From: an uncultured Gammaproteobacteria bacterium
Lineage (GTDB): Bacteria > Pseudomonadota > Gammaproteobacteria > Pseudomonadales > Pseudomonadaceae
Assembly: GCA_945612235.1 (NCBI GenBank)
Contig: CALZAE010000008.1
Coordinates: 1-52,101, forward strand
Reading direction: 5' to 3'
DNA: 52,101 bases
In this document: one piece after another, positions 28,377 through 36,840 of the stretch
Layout: every line of letters starts with the position of its first letter
Numbering within the stretch: the stretch's first letter is position 1
The notes under the pieces: model-generated
What the model saw: only the letters and a program-made list of their open reading frames with translations
The model's database searches: none
What the model was told of the DNA's origin: nothing
Program-made: the position numbers and the translations under genes

Positions 28377-30107
28377 TTGAACACGACATTTAATCCTAAA
28401 TCAGCGCAATGGCTCTCAGCAGTTGAGAGCGCAGAAACAGTCAGTGACGCTGACGCCATCCAGTGGGACGACCAAGCTGATTTTGTAGTGGTGGGTTATG
28501 GCGGTGCGGGTATGGCTGCAGCGTTGGAGGCGGTAGAAGGCGGTCTCGATGTTTTAGCCATCGACTTATTTGAAGGCGGTGGTTCTACAGCGATGAACGG
28601 CGGCGTGGTCTATGCCGGTGGCGGTACAGCGATTCAACAAGAAGCGGGAGTCGTGGATGATGTTGAGGAAATGTACAAATACCTCAAATTAGAAACTCAA
28701 GGTGTGATTAAAGATGCTACTTTACGCCGTTTTTGCGAGCAAAGCCCAGGTATGATTGATTGGTTAACGGGCCATGGTGTGCGTTTTGATAGCTCGTTAT
28801 TTAAGAATAAAACCTCATATCCACCGCAAGGCTATTTTCTTTACCATGCCGACAGTTCGCTCGCGCCTTACCATTCCAGTATCGCTAAACCAGCGGCTCG
28901 TGGACATAAAGCATGGTGTGCACCGACCAGCGCAGCGATTGGTTTTGGCAAGCATTTAACTGATCCGTTGCGCAAAAGTGCCTCACGTCGCGGGGTGCGC
29001 TTTATGGCGCAAACTGAAGCGCGAAAACTGATTATGGATCAGAGTGGAGCAGTGGTGGGCATCAGTGTGGTGCAAATGCCGCCCGGTCCAGACGCAGAAG
29101 AATGCCGCCGTTTAATGGCGCAGGCAACCAAATGGCAGATGATGCTGCCCAGTAGTTTCCCCGGTTTTAATATCACCAATGGTATTGCCGAGCGTTATTG
29201 GAAGCGGGCCAATGAATTGAAGTCGATGCACAGCATTGCTCGTCGTATTCGTGCGCGTCAAGGTGTGTGTTTAAGCACCGGTGGCTTTATTCAAAACCGC
29301 CCGATGGTGCAGCATTATGCACCAGGTTACAGCGCCAGTATGGCTATGGGTTCGCCGGGCGATAACGGCAGTGGTATTCGTTTGGGGCAGACGGTGGGTG
29401 GCGCGGTAGATCGCTTGGAGCGCATCAGTAGCTGGCGCTTTCTCAATCCACCGCAGGCCTTTGCTGCGGGTATGCTGGTGAATGCTAAAGGTGAGCGCTA
29501 TGTCAACGAAGCACTCTACGGAGCAGCAGTGGGGCAAGTGTTAGGCGATGAGCAAAACGGTGTGGGCTGGTTGATTTTAGATAAGAATCTGTACCGTAAA
29601 GCCCAGCAGCAATTGCGTAAAGACGAGATGCTGCCGTTCCAGCGTCAGCCGGGTAAGTTGGCGCTGTTATTTTCCCGCAAAGCGCGCACGCTGGATCAGT
29701 TGTCAGCCAAGTGTGGTTTTGATCCGCAAACCCTGCGCAATACCGCGGCCACCTATAATCGCACAGCGGCCGGCTGGGAGCCGGATGCCTTTGGTAAAGA
29801 TCAAAACGATATGCACAGCATTGTTGATGGACCGTTTTATGCGATTGATGTGGGAGCGAAAAGTAAGCTGTTGCCGCTCTCGACTATGACTGTAGGTGGT
29901 TTAAAAGTGGATGAAGAGACCGGTGAAGTACTGAAAGAAGATGGCAGTAGCATTACAGGTCTATACGCCGCCGGTCGTGCAGCCATTGGCTTGCCCTCAC
30001 ACTTGTATATCAGTGGTTTGTCGGCAGCTGATTGCTTCTTTTCGGGTCGCCGCGCCGGGGCGCATGCAGCCAGTAAAGTGTCGCTAGTAGCGTCAGAGTC
30101 TGAGTAG
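28377..30107 (+). CDS. FAD-binding dehydrogenase, fumarate reductase/3-ketosteroid dehydrogenase-like
   Basis: About 576 residues. The dinucleotide motif VVVGYGGAGMAAALEAVEGG near residue 40 and GGSTAMNGGVVYAGGG bind FAD. FAAGMLVNAKGERYVNE, LPLSTMTVGGLKVDEETGEV and GLYAAGRAAIGLPSHLYISG complete the flavoprotein fold of KstD/FrdA-like enzymes. It is probably a desaturase or enone reductase of a cyclic compound. A TTG at 28377 is taken as start because GGAGGGG lies 9 bases upstream; the in-frame ATG at 28332 has no ribosome site and adds an unconvincing 15-residue tail. It is divergent from tetR with a shared operator. Confidence 0.82.
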   Translation: MNTTFNPKSAQWLSAVESAETVSDADAIQWDDQADFVVVGYGGAGMAAALEAVEGGLDVLAIDLFEGGGSTAMNGGVVYAGGGTAIQQEAGVVDDVEEMYKYLKLETQGVIKDATLRRFCEQSPGMIDWLTGHGVRFDSSLFKNKTSYPPQGYFLYHADSSLAPYHSSIAKPAARGHKAWCAPTSAAIGFGKHLTDPLRKSASRRGVRFMAQTEARKLIMDQSGAVVGISVVQMPPGPDAEECRRLMAQATKWQMMLPSSFPGFNITNGIAERYWKRANELKSMHSIARRIRARQGVCLSTGGFIQNRPMVQHYAPGYSASMAMGSPGDNGSGIRLGQTVGGAVDRLERISSWRFLNPPQAFAAGMLVNAKGERYVNEALYGAAVGQVLGDEQNGVGWLILDKNLYRKAQQQLRKDEMLPFQRQPGKLALLFSRKARTLDQLSAKCGFDPQTLRNTAATYNRTAAGWEPDAFGKDQNDMHSIVDGPFYAIDVGAKSKLLPLSTMTVGGLKVDEETGEVLKEDGSSITGLYAAGRAAIGLPSHLYISGLSAADCFFSGRRAGAHAASKVSLVASESE

Positions 30108-30142
30108 TCACAGGCTTTAAACGTCTTGAGGCTGTGAGTGCT

Positions 30143-30180
30143 GGGTCCAGATTGTGCTGCTTAGGCGACAATTTGGACCC
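30143..30180. terminator. Hairpin between convergent FAD-protein and symporter genes
   Basis: GGGTCCAGATTGT and ACAATTTGGACCC form a 13-bp stem with one G-U pair and a 12-base loop. There is no U-tract on the forward side. It is a probable bidirectional transcript-end element. Confidence 0.5.
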
Positions 30181-30209
30181 GTATCAGGAGTGCATAAAAG
30201 AAGTGTATT

Positions 30210-31649
30210 TTAGCCTTCTAAATTACGCACACGCTGGGCCAAGATAGCAAAATCAAAACGCACCTTGGTTGGGATTAATAACAGCACTAGAGATATGGCT
30301 ACTGGTACTAAAGTGGCCAGCAGGAAAGATTCCAGCAAATTAGTGGTGGGCGCACCGGGATTGGGGAACATCAACAGACCTGCAATGAGTCCGCCGAGTG
30401 TACTCAGTACCGCGTTATAACTCTGATAGCGCGCACTATAGAAGCCAAAAAATACTGGGAAGGCCGCGGCACAGCAGAGCAAGTCTGCCAGCAAAAACAG
30501 GTAGAGAATGCTGTAACCCTGCGAAGCGACAATCAGCACTGGCACCGATAAAATGATAATTAACCAGCGCGATATTCTCAGTAAATCTTGGCTGCTGAGT
30601 TTGGCTGATAATCGGCCAATATCAATCACGAAAATGCTTGATAACCCACTGATGGTGGAGTCGGCACTGCTCATAATCAGCGCTAAGCCAAAGGGCAATA
30701 AACCAATCGCAAACCAGATGGGCATATCGGTCAGTAATACGCTAAACAGTGCTACCGAGCCATCACCGGGTAAGTCGAGGCCAACAAACGCCAAGCCAAA
30801 TAAGCCCATAATAAAAATAATCGGAAAGCTCAGCAGGCCGCTAGTCATAAAACCGTTACGAATCACTCGGCTGCTGCGCGCGGCAAAAATACGCTGCCAA
30901 GTACCTTGGTAAAACAGCCCGGTCAGTACCACCGCCAGGAAGAATGTCAGGCCAGATTTTAAGCCATTCATATCAAAAGGGTTGAGCAGATGCGGCGCTT
31001 TTTCTTGCAGGCTATGCACCATGGGTGTGATGCCGCCAGTGATTTTCCAGCCAAAAAACATCAGCACCAAGAGGAACGGAATAATCACCAGCATCTGCAA
31101 ACGGTCAGTAAAGATGGTGACGCGCAGACCGCCATAGAGTGTATAAATCAGCGTGGCGACCATCACAATGCTTGCGGTTTGCCACAGCGGTACCGGTGCC
31201 AGTAGCGCGACCATCTCCGCAATGGCGGTGAGCCCAGCGGTGAGGCTGATAAACATAAAGAAAATCATAATCACTAGGACAAAGGCATACATCACGCGCC
31301 CGTAACGACCGAGGACAAACTCAGTCAGTGTATGACCTTCAGGCATTAGCGTGCGGATGCGTGGACCGATTTTCGTCATGATTAAACTCGGCACCATCGA
31401 GCCTAAAGCGTAGCCGGTAATGGCGCCAATGCCACCCCAAGTCGCGGCCTGTGCCGGACCAAATAAAATCCAAGTGCCTAGCGTGGTGGCCAGTAGAGTG
31501 AGGAGGGTGGAGGTGCTGCTTTGGCTGTTACGCGCGACGAGAAAATCATCTAACTTATCTTGGGTGCGACGTGCATAAATCAAGCCGGGTACGGCAAAGA
31601 GTATGGCGAAGACAACCAACCAGGTGATGGCTGCAGAGGTGCTTAACAT
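30210..31649 (-). CDS. Sodium:solute symporter under TPP riboswitch (ThiV-like thiamin-precursor transporter)
   Basis: A 479-residue SSS/PanF-like symporter with about 12-13 membrane segments, including YALGSMVPSLIMTKIGPRIR, LTEFVLGRYGRVMYAFVLV, IYTLYGGLRVTIFTDRLQ and IMSSADSTISGLSSIFVIDI. The TDRLQ and SSADS segments match the SSS sodium-binding core. A TPP riboswitch about 110 bases upstream on the same strand shows that it is turned down when thiamin diphosphate is plentiful, which points to import of thiamin or a precursor. ThiV, predicted from riboswitch context in earlier comparative genomics, is of this family. ATG at 31649 has GGAAG 7 bases upstream; longer frames run through the riboswitch and are not real. 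Confidence 0.82.
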   Translation of the reverse strand: MLSTSAAITWLVVFAILFAVPGLIYARRTQDKLDDFLVARNSQSSTSTLLTLLATTLGTWILFGPAQAATWGGIGAITGYALGSMVPSLIMTKIGPRIRTLMPEGHTLTEFVLGRYGRVMYAFVLVIMIFFMFISLTAGLTAIAEMVALLAPVPLWQTASIVMVATLIYTLYGGLRVTIFTDRLQMLVIIPFLLVLMFFGWKITGGITPMVHSLQEKAPHLLNPFDMNGLKSGLTFFLAVVLTGLFYQGTWQRIFAARSSRVIRNGFMTSGLLSFPIIFIMGLFGLAFVGLDLPGDGSVALFSVLLTDMPIWFAIGLLPFGLALIMSSADSTISGLSSIFVIDIGRLSAKLSSQDLLRISRWLIIILSVPVLIVASQGYSILYLFLLADLLCCAAAFPVFFGFYSARYQSYNAVLSTLGGLIAGLLMFPNPGAPTTNLLESFLLATLVPVAISLVLLLIPTKVRFDFAILAQRVRNLEG

Positions 31650-31758
31650 TCTTGTTCTTCCTTGCCTGTCGGCAGTGGCGTAATCACTCAATAGCGAACG
31701 AGCGGGACAGCAGCGAAGAAAGAGGGTGCGCACAGCTAAGCAGGTGACAGGCATTTTC

Positions 31759-31845
31759 CTTCCCTTCGTCGGCATTACCCGGATCAGGTTCGAAGGGTTA
31801 CTGCAGTCAATGCAGAATCTCAGCCGTGGTTGGGCTCCCCTAGGA
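31759..31845 (-). ncRNA. TPP (THI-box) riboswitch upstream of the symporter
   Basis: The reverse strand has all the hallmark blocks in order: TAGGGGAGCCC, GCTGAGATTC, ACCCTTCGAACCTGATC, CGGGTAATGCCGACGAAGGG. Just after the aptamer, GACAGGCA (31746-31753) can pair with TGCCTGTC (31663-31670), whose 3' end abuts the GGAAG ribosome site, so a long-range stem may control translation. Confidence 0.96.
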
Positions 31846-31937
31846 TGGCGCACAGAGTATGAAGCTTAGCGTCACTTGTCAATTTGCAAATTTTAGGCAC
31901 TACATTTTTGCTGATGTGTTGTGCTATGGTCTGCGCT

Positions 31938-32069
31938 CGGCACGGGGTGTCCTGTTTACAGGGCTGAGATAAAACCCGTTGAACCTGATCCAGTTCATAC
32001 TGGCGAAGGGATGTCAGTTGTAGGTTAAGCTCCCATCTGTCTATCCATATCTTCGCCTCACTTCTGAGG
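31938..32069 (+). ncRNA. TPP riboswitch with readable translational expression platform, upstream of the SDR gene
   Basis: Aptamer blocks: ACGGGGTGTCC, GGGCTGAGATAAAACCCG, TTGAACCTGATCCAGTTCAT, ACTGGCGAAGGGA (to about 32012). Platform: CCTCA (32056-32060) pairs with TGAGG (32065-32069), hiding the GAGG ribosome site 5 bases before ATG. Alternatively CTTCGCC (32051-32057) pairs with GGCGAAG (32002-32008) of the aptamer's 3' side, which opens the ribosome site. TPP binding should hold GGCGAAG in the aptamer and so favour the OFF hairpin. Confidence 0.95.
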
Positions 32070-32074
32070 TGTTT

Positions 32075-32848
32075 ATGCAACATTCTTTTCCTTTTGATCA
32101 ACAACTGGTGCTGATTACCGGTGCTGCCCGTGGTTTGGGTGAGCACTTGGTGCGTGCCTTTTTAGGCCAAGGCGCGCGCGTAGTGATTAACTATTTCAAT
32201 AGTGCTGAGGCTGCGCATAAGCTGGCCAGTGAAGCACCGGATCAGCTGTTAGTGGTGCAAGCGGATGTGACTGATAGTACGGCGGTACAGGCGATGTTTG
32301 CTCAAGCGCGTGAGCATTTTGGCATGCCAGTCACTACTGTAATTAATAATGCCTTACCAACTTTTTCCTTTAACGGTGATGCGCGTCCACGGGTGGAAGA
32401 ATTACAGTGGCAGGATTTAGATCGTCAATTTGCCGGTGTAGTGGGTGGCGCACTCAATACCACAAAAGCGGCGCTGGCCGGTATGCGCGAAGTGGGTTTT
32501 GGTCGGATTGTGAATATCGGCACCAACTTATTTCAAAATCCTGTAGTGCCTTACCATGATTACACCGCTGGTAAAGCCGCCTTGTTGTCGCTGACCCGCA
32601 CTCTGTCGCAAGATTTAGGTCCAGACAATATCACGGTGAATATGGTCTCCGGCGGTTTGCTGCGTACCACTGATGCGTCCTCGGCGACACCTGAAGAAGT
32701 CTTTGATTATATTGCGGCTAATACGCCATTGCGCCGCGTGACGACGCCGGCTGAGTTTGCCGACTCCATACTCTTCTTTGCCTCGCCTTGGGCGCGCGCG
32801 GTCACCGGGCAGAATCTAGTGGTCGACGGCGGCTTGGTGAAAAACTGA
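32075..32848 (+). CDS. Short-chain dehydrogenase/reductase under TPP riboswitch
   Basis: A 257-residue classical SDR of the FabG type. TGAARGLGEHLV (residues 15-26) binds the nucleotide, VINNALP replaces the usual NNAG, and the YxxxK pair is Tyr163/Lys167 (HDYTAGKAAL). The position 13 before the tyrosine, normally the catalytic serine, is Thr150, so catalysis may be altered. ATG at 32075 is the codon whose ribosome site is masked by the riboswitch; an in-frame GTG at 32069 overlaps that site and is rejected. The stop overlaps the ATG of the downstream monooxygenase (TGATG), so both are co-translated. A function in thiamin-related metabolism is inferred from the riboswitch only. Confidence 0.88.
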   Translation: MQHSFPFDQQLVLITGAARGLGEHLVRAFLGQGARVVINYFNSAEAAHKLASEAPDQLLVVQADVTDSTAVQAMFAQAREHFGMPVTTVINNALPTFSFNGDARPRVEELQWQDLDRQFAGVVGGALNTTKAALAGMREVGFGRIVNIGTNLFQNPVVPYHDYTAGKAALLSLTRTLSQDLGPDNITVNMVSGGLLRTTDASSATPEEVFDYIAANTPLRRVTTPAEFADSILFFASPWARAVTGQNLVVDGGLVKN

Positions 32849-34164
32849 TGGCTATTTCCACAGCAGCGCAGCGCATGATGCATATCAATTTGTTTATCTT
32901 CGGCTGCGGCCATCATCGTGCCGCTTGGCGTCATCCCAATTCCTCGGTGGAGCAGTTGGGTGATATTCGCTATTTCGAACGTCTGGCGCAAACCTGTGAG
33001 CGCGGCAAGTTGGATGCGGTGTTTTTTGCCGATGGCGCTTCGGCTGGCAATGTTTCGGATGGCAGTTGGTGGTATCTAGAGCCACTCACTGCGATTGCCG
33101 CGATGAGTCGTGCTACAGAAAAAATCGGTTTTATCAGTACGGTTTCTAGCACCTTTTACACACCATTCCATGCTGCACGCTTAATGGCTTCACTGGATCA
33201 TATTACCGCTGGGCGCATGGGTTGGAACGTGGTTACCTCGATGTTTGATGAGGAAGCGCGTAACCATGGTTATCAAGCGATGCCGCCGCATGCCGAGCGT
33301 TACCGCCGCGCGGAAGAGTTTGTGCAAACCGTGCTGGCGCTGTGGGATTCTTGGCAAGACGATGCGTTGAGCTTTGACCGTCAAGGCCATTACGCTGATC
33401 CCGCTAAAGTACAGCCGATTAATCACAGTGGTGAGTTTTTCCATGTAGATGGTCCACTCAACGTGCCGCGTCCAGTGCAAGGGCATCCGGTGTTATTTCA
33501 GGCGGGCGCTTCGGAGCAGGGCCGTGCTTTAGCCGCACAATGTGCCGAAGCGATTTATGCGGTGGCTTATGATTTGCCGGCAGCGCAGAGTTACTACCGT
33601 GATATTAAACAGCGGGTGCAAGCGGCAGGGCGTAGCGTGGATGTGCCGATTATGCCGGGCTTAGTGACCTATGTGGGCTCCACTGAAGCGGAAGCTTTGG
33701 CCAAGCAGCGTGAATTGGATGAGTTGCTGCCGAGTGAAGCCTCGTTGCGTCAGTTAGGCTTGTTTACTGAGCAAGATTGCTCCAATTGGGAGCTGGATGC
33801 GCCGGTGCCTAAGCTGCCATCGCTGGAAGAATTTAAAGGACCGCAAGGCCGTTACAGCACTATTTTGCGCATTATTGAAACCGAACAGCCGACTGTACGT
33901 CAGTTACTCGGACGTTTAGCTGCCGGCGGTGGACACTGCACTATGGTGGGAACGCCGGAACAGATTGCCGATAAGATGGAGCATTGGTTCCGTAACGAAG
34001 GCGCGGACGGCTTTAACTTGATGCCGCCTTCCTTGCCTATGGGCATTGAGGACTTTGTTGATCAAGTGGTTCCAGTGTTGCAGCAGCGTGGATTATTCCG
34101 TACTGAATATGCGGGTTCTACTCTGCGTGAGCACTTAGGTTTGGCGCGGCCCAATCACCCTTAA
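32848..34164 (+). CDS. LLM-class flavin-dependent monooxygenase (NtaA/SnaA/DszA family), second gene of TPP operon
   Basis: A 438-residue protein matching two-component FMNH2-dependent monooxygenases such as nitrilotriacetate (NtaA), pristinamycin (SnaA) and dibenzothiophene-sulfone (DszA) monooxygenases. It starts near MMHINLFIFGCGHHRAAWRHP and has LDAVFFADG, GFISTVSSTFYTPFHAAR, DHITAGRMGWNVVTS, RYRRAEEFVQTVLALWDSW and PVLFQAGASEQGRALAA, all typical. Such enzymes need FMNH2 from a separate reductase, which is not encoded here. They attack C-N or C-S bonds or N-heterocycles. ATG overlaps the SDR stop; longer in-frame starts lie inside the SDR gene. Regulation by TPP suggests that it degrades or remodels a thiamin-like heterocycle. 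Confidence 0.9.
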   Translation: MAISTAAQRMMHINLFIFGCGHHRAAWRHPNSSVEQLGDIRYFERLAQTCERGKLDAVFFADGASAGNVSDGSWWYLEPLTAIAAMSRATEKIGFISTVSSTFYTPFHAARLMASLDHITAGRMGWNVVTSMFDEEARNHGYQAMPPHAERYRRAEEFVQTVLALWDSWQDDALSFDRQGHYADPAKVQPINHSGEFFHVDGPLNVPRPVQGHPVLFQAGASEQGRALAAQCAEAIYAVAYDLPAAQSYYRDIKQRVQAAGRSVDVPIMPGLVTYVGSTEAEALAKQRELDELLPSEASLRQLGLFTEQDCSNWELDAPVPKLPSLEEFKGPQGRYSTILRIIETEQPTVRQLLGRLAAGGGHCTMVGTPEQIADKMEHWFRNEGADGFNLMPPSLPMGIEDFVDQVVPVLQQRGLFRTEYAGSTLREHLGLARPNHP

Positions 34165-34240
34165 GCAGGTTATCTACAAGTTAAGCGGTGATCAGTGCTA
34201 GGCTTTCATCTAGAATTTTATACCTAGCAGAGACAGTTGC

Positions 34241-34954
34241 ATGCCCAGTACTGAGCGCCCGTTGAATAGGATTGTGGATAACTTTGTTGCACCAGTGTGT
34301 AATGAATTTGTGCAGATCCTCTATCAAGATGAGGATATTTTGCTGATCAATAAACCCAGCGGCTTACTCAGTTTGTCGGGGAAAAATCCGCTCAATTGGG
34401 ACTCAGTGCATTATCGTTTAGTGCAGGGGCAAGATGGTGTGACGCCGGCCTTTCCTGAGGCTAAATTACCGCATCGTTTAGATTTAGGCACTTCAGGGAT
34501 TATGGTCATAGCGCTAAATGCCGTGTCGGCGCAGCATCTGAATAAGCAGTTTCAAGCACGCATGATTGAAAAGCGTTATTTAGCCATGCTTGAGGGATGG
34601 CTGGTTGATGATCAAGGGCAAATTACTGCACCGATTGCTAAAGATCAGCAGCATTTCCCTCGAGTTAAGATTTGCCAAGATACTGGTAAAACAGCCGTCA
34701 GTGAGTACGCTGTTTTACAGCGTCTCGAACAGCCACAGCGTAGCTTGGTGCAATTTAATCCACTGACCGGACGTACCCATCAACTGCGTATTCACAGCCA
34801 AAGTATCGGCCATCCGATTCTGGGTTGTGATCTGTATAGCAATGCACACAGTCAGCAGTTAGCTGAGCGTTTGTTGCTGCATGCCAGTGATTTATATTTT
34901 ACTCACCCCTCTACCGGTGAGCCCGTCCACGGCCAGTGTCCTTGTCCGTTCTAA
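34241..34954 (+). CDS. RluA-family pseudouridine synthase
   Basis: A 237-residue RNA-modifying enzyme that isomerises uridine in rRNA and/or tRNA. LPHRLDLGTSGIMV carries the catalytic Asp of the HRLDxxTSG motif. ILLINKPSGLLS precedes it, and LTGRTHQLRIHSQSIGHPILG is the conserved C-terminal motif. No S4 domain is present, and the length equals RluA rather than RluC/D. The target site (23S 746/tRNA 32 in E. coli RluA) is inferred only. Another synthase gene of the RsuA type follows. Confidence 0.88.
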   Translation: MPSTERPLNRIVDNFVAPVCNEFVQILYQDEDILLINKPSGLLSLSGKNPLNWDSVHYRLVQGQDGVTPAFPEAKLPHRLDLGTSGIMVIALNAVSAQHLNKQFQARMIEKRYLAMLEGWLVDDQGQITAPIAKDQQHFPRVKICQDTGKTAVSEYAVLQRLEQPQRSLVQFNPLTGRTHQLRIHSQSIGHPILGCDLYSNAHSQQLAERLLLHASDLYFTHPSTGEPVHGQCPCPF

Positions 34955-34985
34955 GCTGCTGCTAGAGCCTAGTGATGATCTTTTT

Positions 34986-35705
34986 ATGAAATCGAAAACC
35001 TGCCGACTGGATCGTTTTATTAGCCAGAACAGTGCCTTTAAACTCTCGGATGTGCGGCTATTGCTGGCGCAAAAACGCATTCTGCTGGATGGACAGATTG
35101 CGCAGTCAATTCAACAAAAAGTCACCCAGTTTACTCAGGTGATTTTAGATGATCAGTGCTTACAAAATAACCAGCCGCTGTATGTGTTGCTGAATAAACC
35201 GCAAGGTGTGGTCAGTGCCACTACAGATCTCAAGCATAAAACTGTAGTGGACCTGCTTGAGCATCCAAAAAAAGATGAACTGCATATTGTCGGTCGTTTA
35301 GATCTTAATACTACGGGTTTAGTGCTGCTGAGCAATGATGGTGCTTGGTCACGCAAGATCAGTTTGCCCGAGACTAAGCTGGCTAAAATCTATGAAGTGA
35401 CTTTAGCCAAGCCGCTGACGCCTGAGTATATTCAGGTGTTTCGCGAGGGCATTTATTTTGCCTATGAAAACATCACCACGCAGCCAGCACATTTAGAAAT
35501 TATTTCTGACTATCACGCACGGCTGTCATTGGTTGAAGGTAAGTATCATCAAGTAAAGCGCATGTTTGGCTATTTTCAAAATGAAGTGCTGGCGCTGCAT
35601 CGCGCCTCGGTGGGGCCCATAACCTTAGCCGGGCTTGAGCTAGGGCAGAGTCGGGACCTGACAACCCAAGAGATGGCGGCGATTGAGGCGCACTGTGTTG
35701 TATAA
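34986..35705 (+). CDS. RsuA-family pseudouridine synthase
   Basis: A 239-residue protein with an N-terminal S4 RNA-binding domain (CRLDRFISQNSAFKLSDVRLLL) and a RsuA-type catalytic domain: VLLNKPQGVVSAT, GRLDLNTTGLVLLSNDG with the catalytic Asp, KIYEVTL and EGKYHQVKRMFGYF. It probably modifies 16S rRNA (position 516 in E. coli) or a related site. ATG at 34986 is chosen because it begins the S4 domain; an in-frame upstream codon lies in the preceding gene. The gap to the rluA-like gene is 31 bases, so the two are likely co-transcribed. Confidence 0.88.
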   Translation: MKSKTCRLDRFISQNSAFKLSDVRLLLAQKRILLDGQIAQSIQQKVTQFTQVILDDQCLQNNQPLYVLLNKPQGVVSATTDLKHKTVVDLLEHPKKDELHIVGRLDLNTTGLVLLSNDGAWSRKISLPETKLAKIYEVTLAKPLTPEYIQVFREGIYFAYENITTQPAHLEIISDYHARLSLVEGKYHQVKRMFGYFQNEVLALHRASVGPITLAGLELGQSRDLTTQEMAAIEAHCVV

Positions 35706-35814
35706 GCCTGGGCGTCACGGAAAATCAAGAGTCGGCAAGCTGTGATCTATGCTGCTTAGCTTGCTAGCTTGTATCCTTTTACCTGTGTAATGCTCGGTTG
35801 TACTGAGCTTAATA

Positions 35815-36840
35815 TTACATTAACCAGCGTTTTTTCATCAGCAGATAAGCCAAGCTAAACATCAGCGCGCCCAATAGCAATAAATACAGCCAGTCAAAAG
35901 ACATAGTGGCCAGACTGCCATCTTCCAGCAGCATCGAACGCAGTGGTTCGTACAGTTGGTAAGAGGGTAAAAAAGGTGCGATTGAGGTCAGTTTCTGGGA
36001 TACATCCGCCATAGCTGAAGGCAATAGATGTGGCAAATAAACGATGACGCCTAAGGTTCTAGCCGTGGCCTGATTGCGGCACAGAAAACCTAAAAACACC
36101 CCATAAGCGCTAAAACAAAAGCCGCCAACCAAAATTAAACCGGTATAACTGAAAATATGCACGGGCCAGACATTGCTCAGTAGGTGCAAAAACAGTGTTG
36201 CCACTATAATCAGCACCATACCCAGAATCAGTTTTGCCGCCAGCCACTGCACCTCATGAATGGGTGTTTGCAGCAGGCCCAGCAGGAGTTTCTTCTCTTT
36301 TTCCTCAGCAATCTGTGCGGGTAAAATAATAAAGCCCACGAGCAGAATGACCATCAATACCCAGGTTGGTAATGTCTCTTGCTGCATGTCTACGTTATAC
36401 AGAGCACTGACAGCAGAAATCCAGTTGGGACGATCGCCTTCCGCCGCTTTTTGTAATGCGGCAAAGGTTTGGACGATGCTAATGGTGTGTACAGATTCTT
36501 TTTTCAGCACCAGCAATGCCAGCTTGCCAGTGTCTTGGGTGTCGTTAGTCAGGATACCGTTGATCTTATGTTCTTTGAGTAACTGTAGGCCGTGTTCTTG
36601 ATCTGCCAGCCAAGTCACTGCAATGGATTCTGGAGCCGCCTGAATACTGTCGCTAATCTCTGGGGCATAAGCGTAGTTTTCCAGCAGACCAATCTTGATT
36701 TGCTCTGCTTGGCTATCCGCCTTATCAACTAGATTGAGCGAGATAAATACAAACAAGGGAATAAAGAGTACCAGCAGCAGCGTCTTGTTTTTGAATGCGA
36801 TGGCGAGGTCGTTGAGTGCAAGCACCAGAGTTTTTTTCAT
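35815..36840 (-). CDS. ABC-2 type transporter permease
   Basis: A 341-residue permease. One N-terminal membrane helix (about residues 20-38) is followed by an extracytoplasmic domain of roughly 140 residues, then five membrane helices and a KKRWLM tail. This is the NatB/YhaP-like ABC-2 exporter layout. The motif EEKEKKLLLGLLQTPI in the loop after the second helix is typical of such permeases. The gene overlaps the ATPase gene by 4 bases (ATGA). The substrate (ion, lipid or peptide) is unknown. Confidence 0.87.
   Translation of the reverse strand: MKKTLVLALNDLAIAFKNKTLLLVLFIPLFVFISLNLVDKADSQAEQIKIGLLENYAYAPEISDSIQAAPESIAVTWLADQEHGLQLLKEHKINGILTNDTQDTGKLALLVLKKESVHTISIVQTFAALQKAAEGDRPNWISAVSALYNVDMQQETLPTWVLMVILLVGFIILPAQIAEEKEKKLLLGLLQTPIHEVQWLAAKLILGMVLIIVATLFLHLLSNVWPVHIFSYTGLILVGGFCFSAYGVFLGFLCRNQATARTLGVIVYLPHLLPSAMADVSQKLTSIAPFLPSYQLYEPLRSMLLEDGSLATMSFDWLYLLLLGALMFSLAYLLMKKRWLM

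Noticed and set aside
31650-31853. N-terminal extension of the symporter by 68 residues
   Set aside because: This stretch is the TPP riboswitch and its expression platform; the ATG at 31649 has a good ribosome site.
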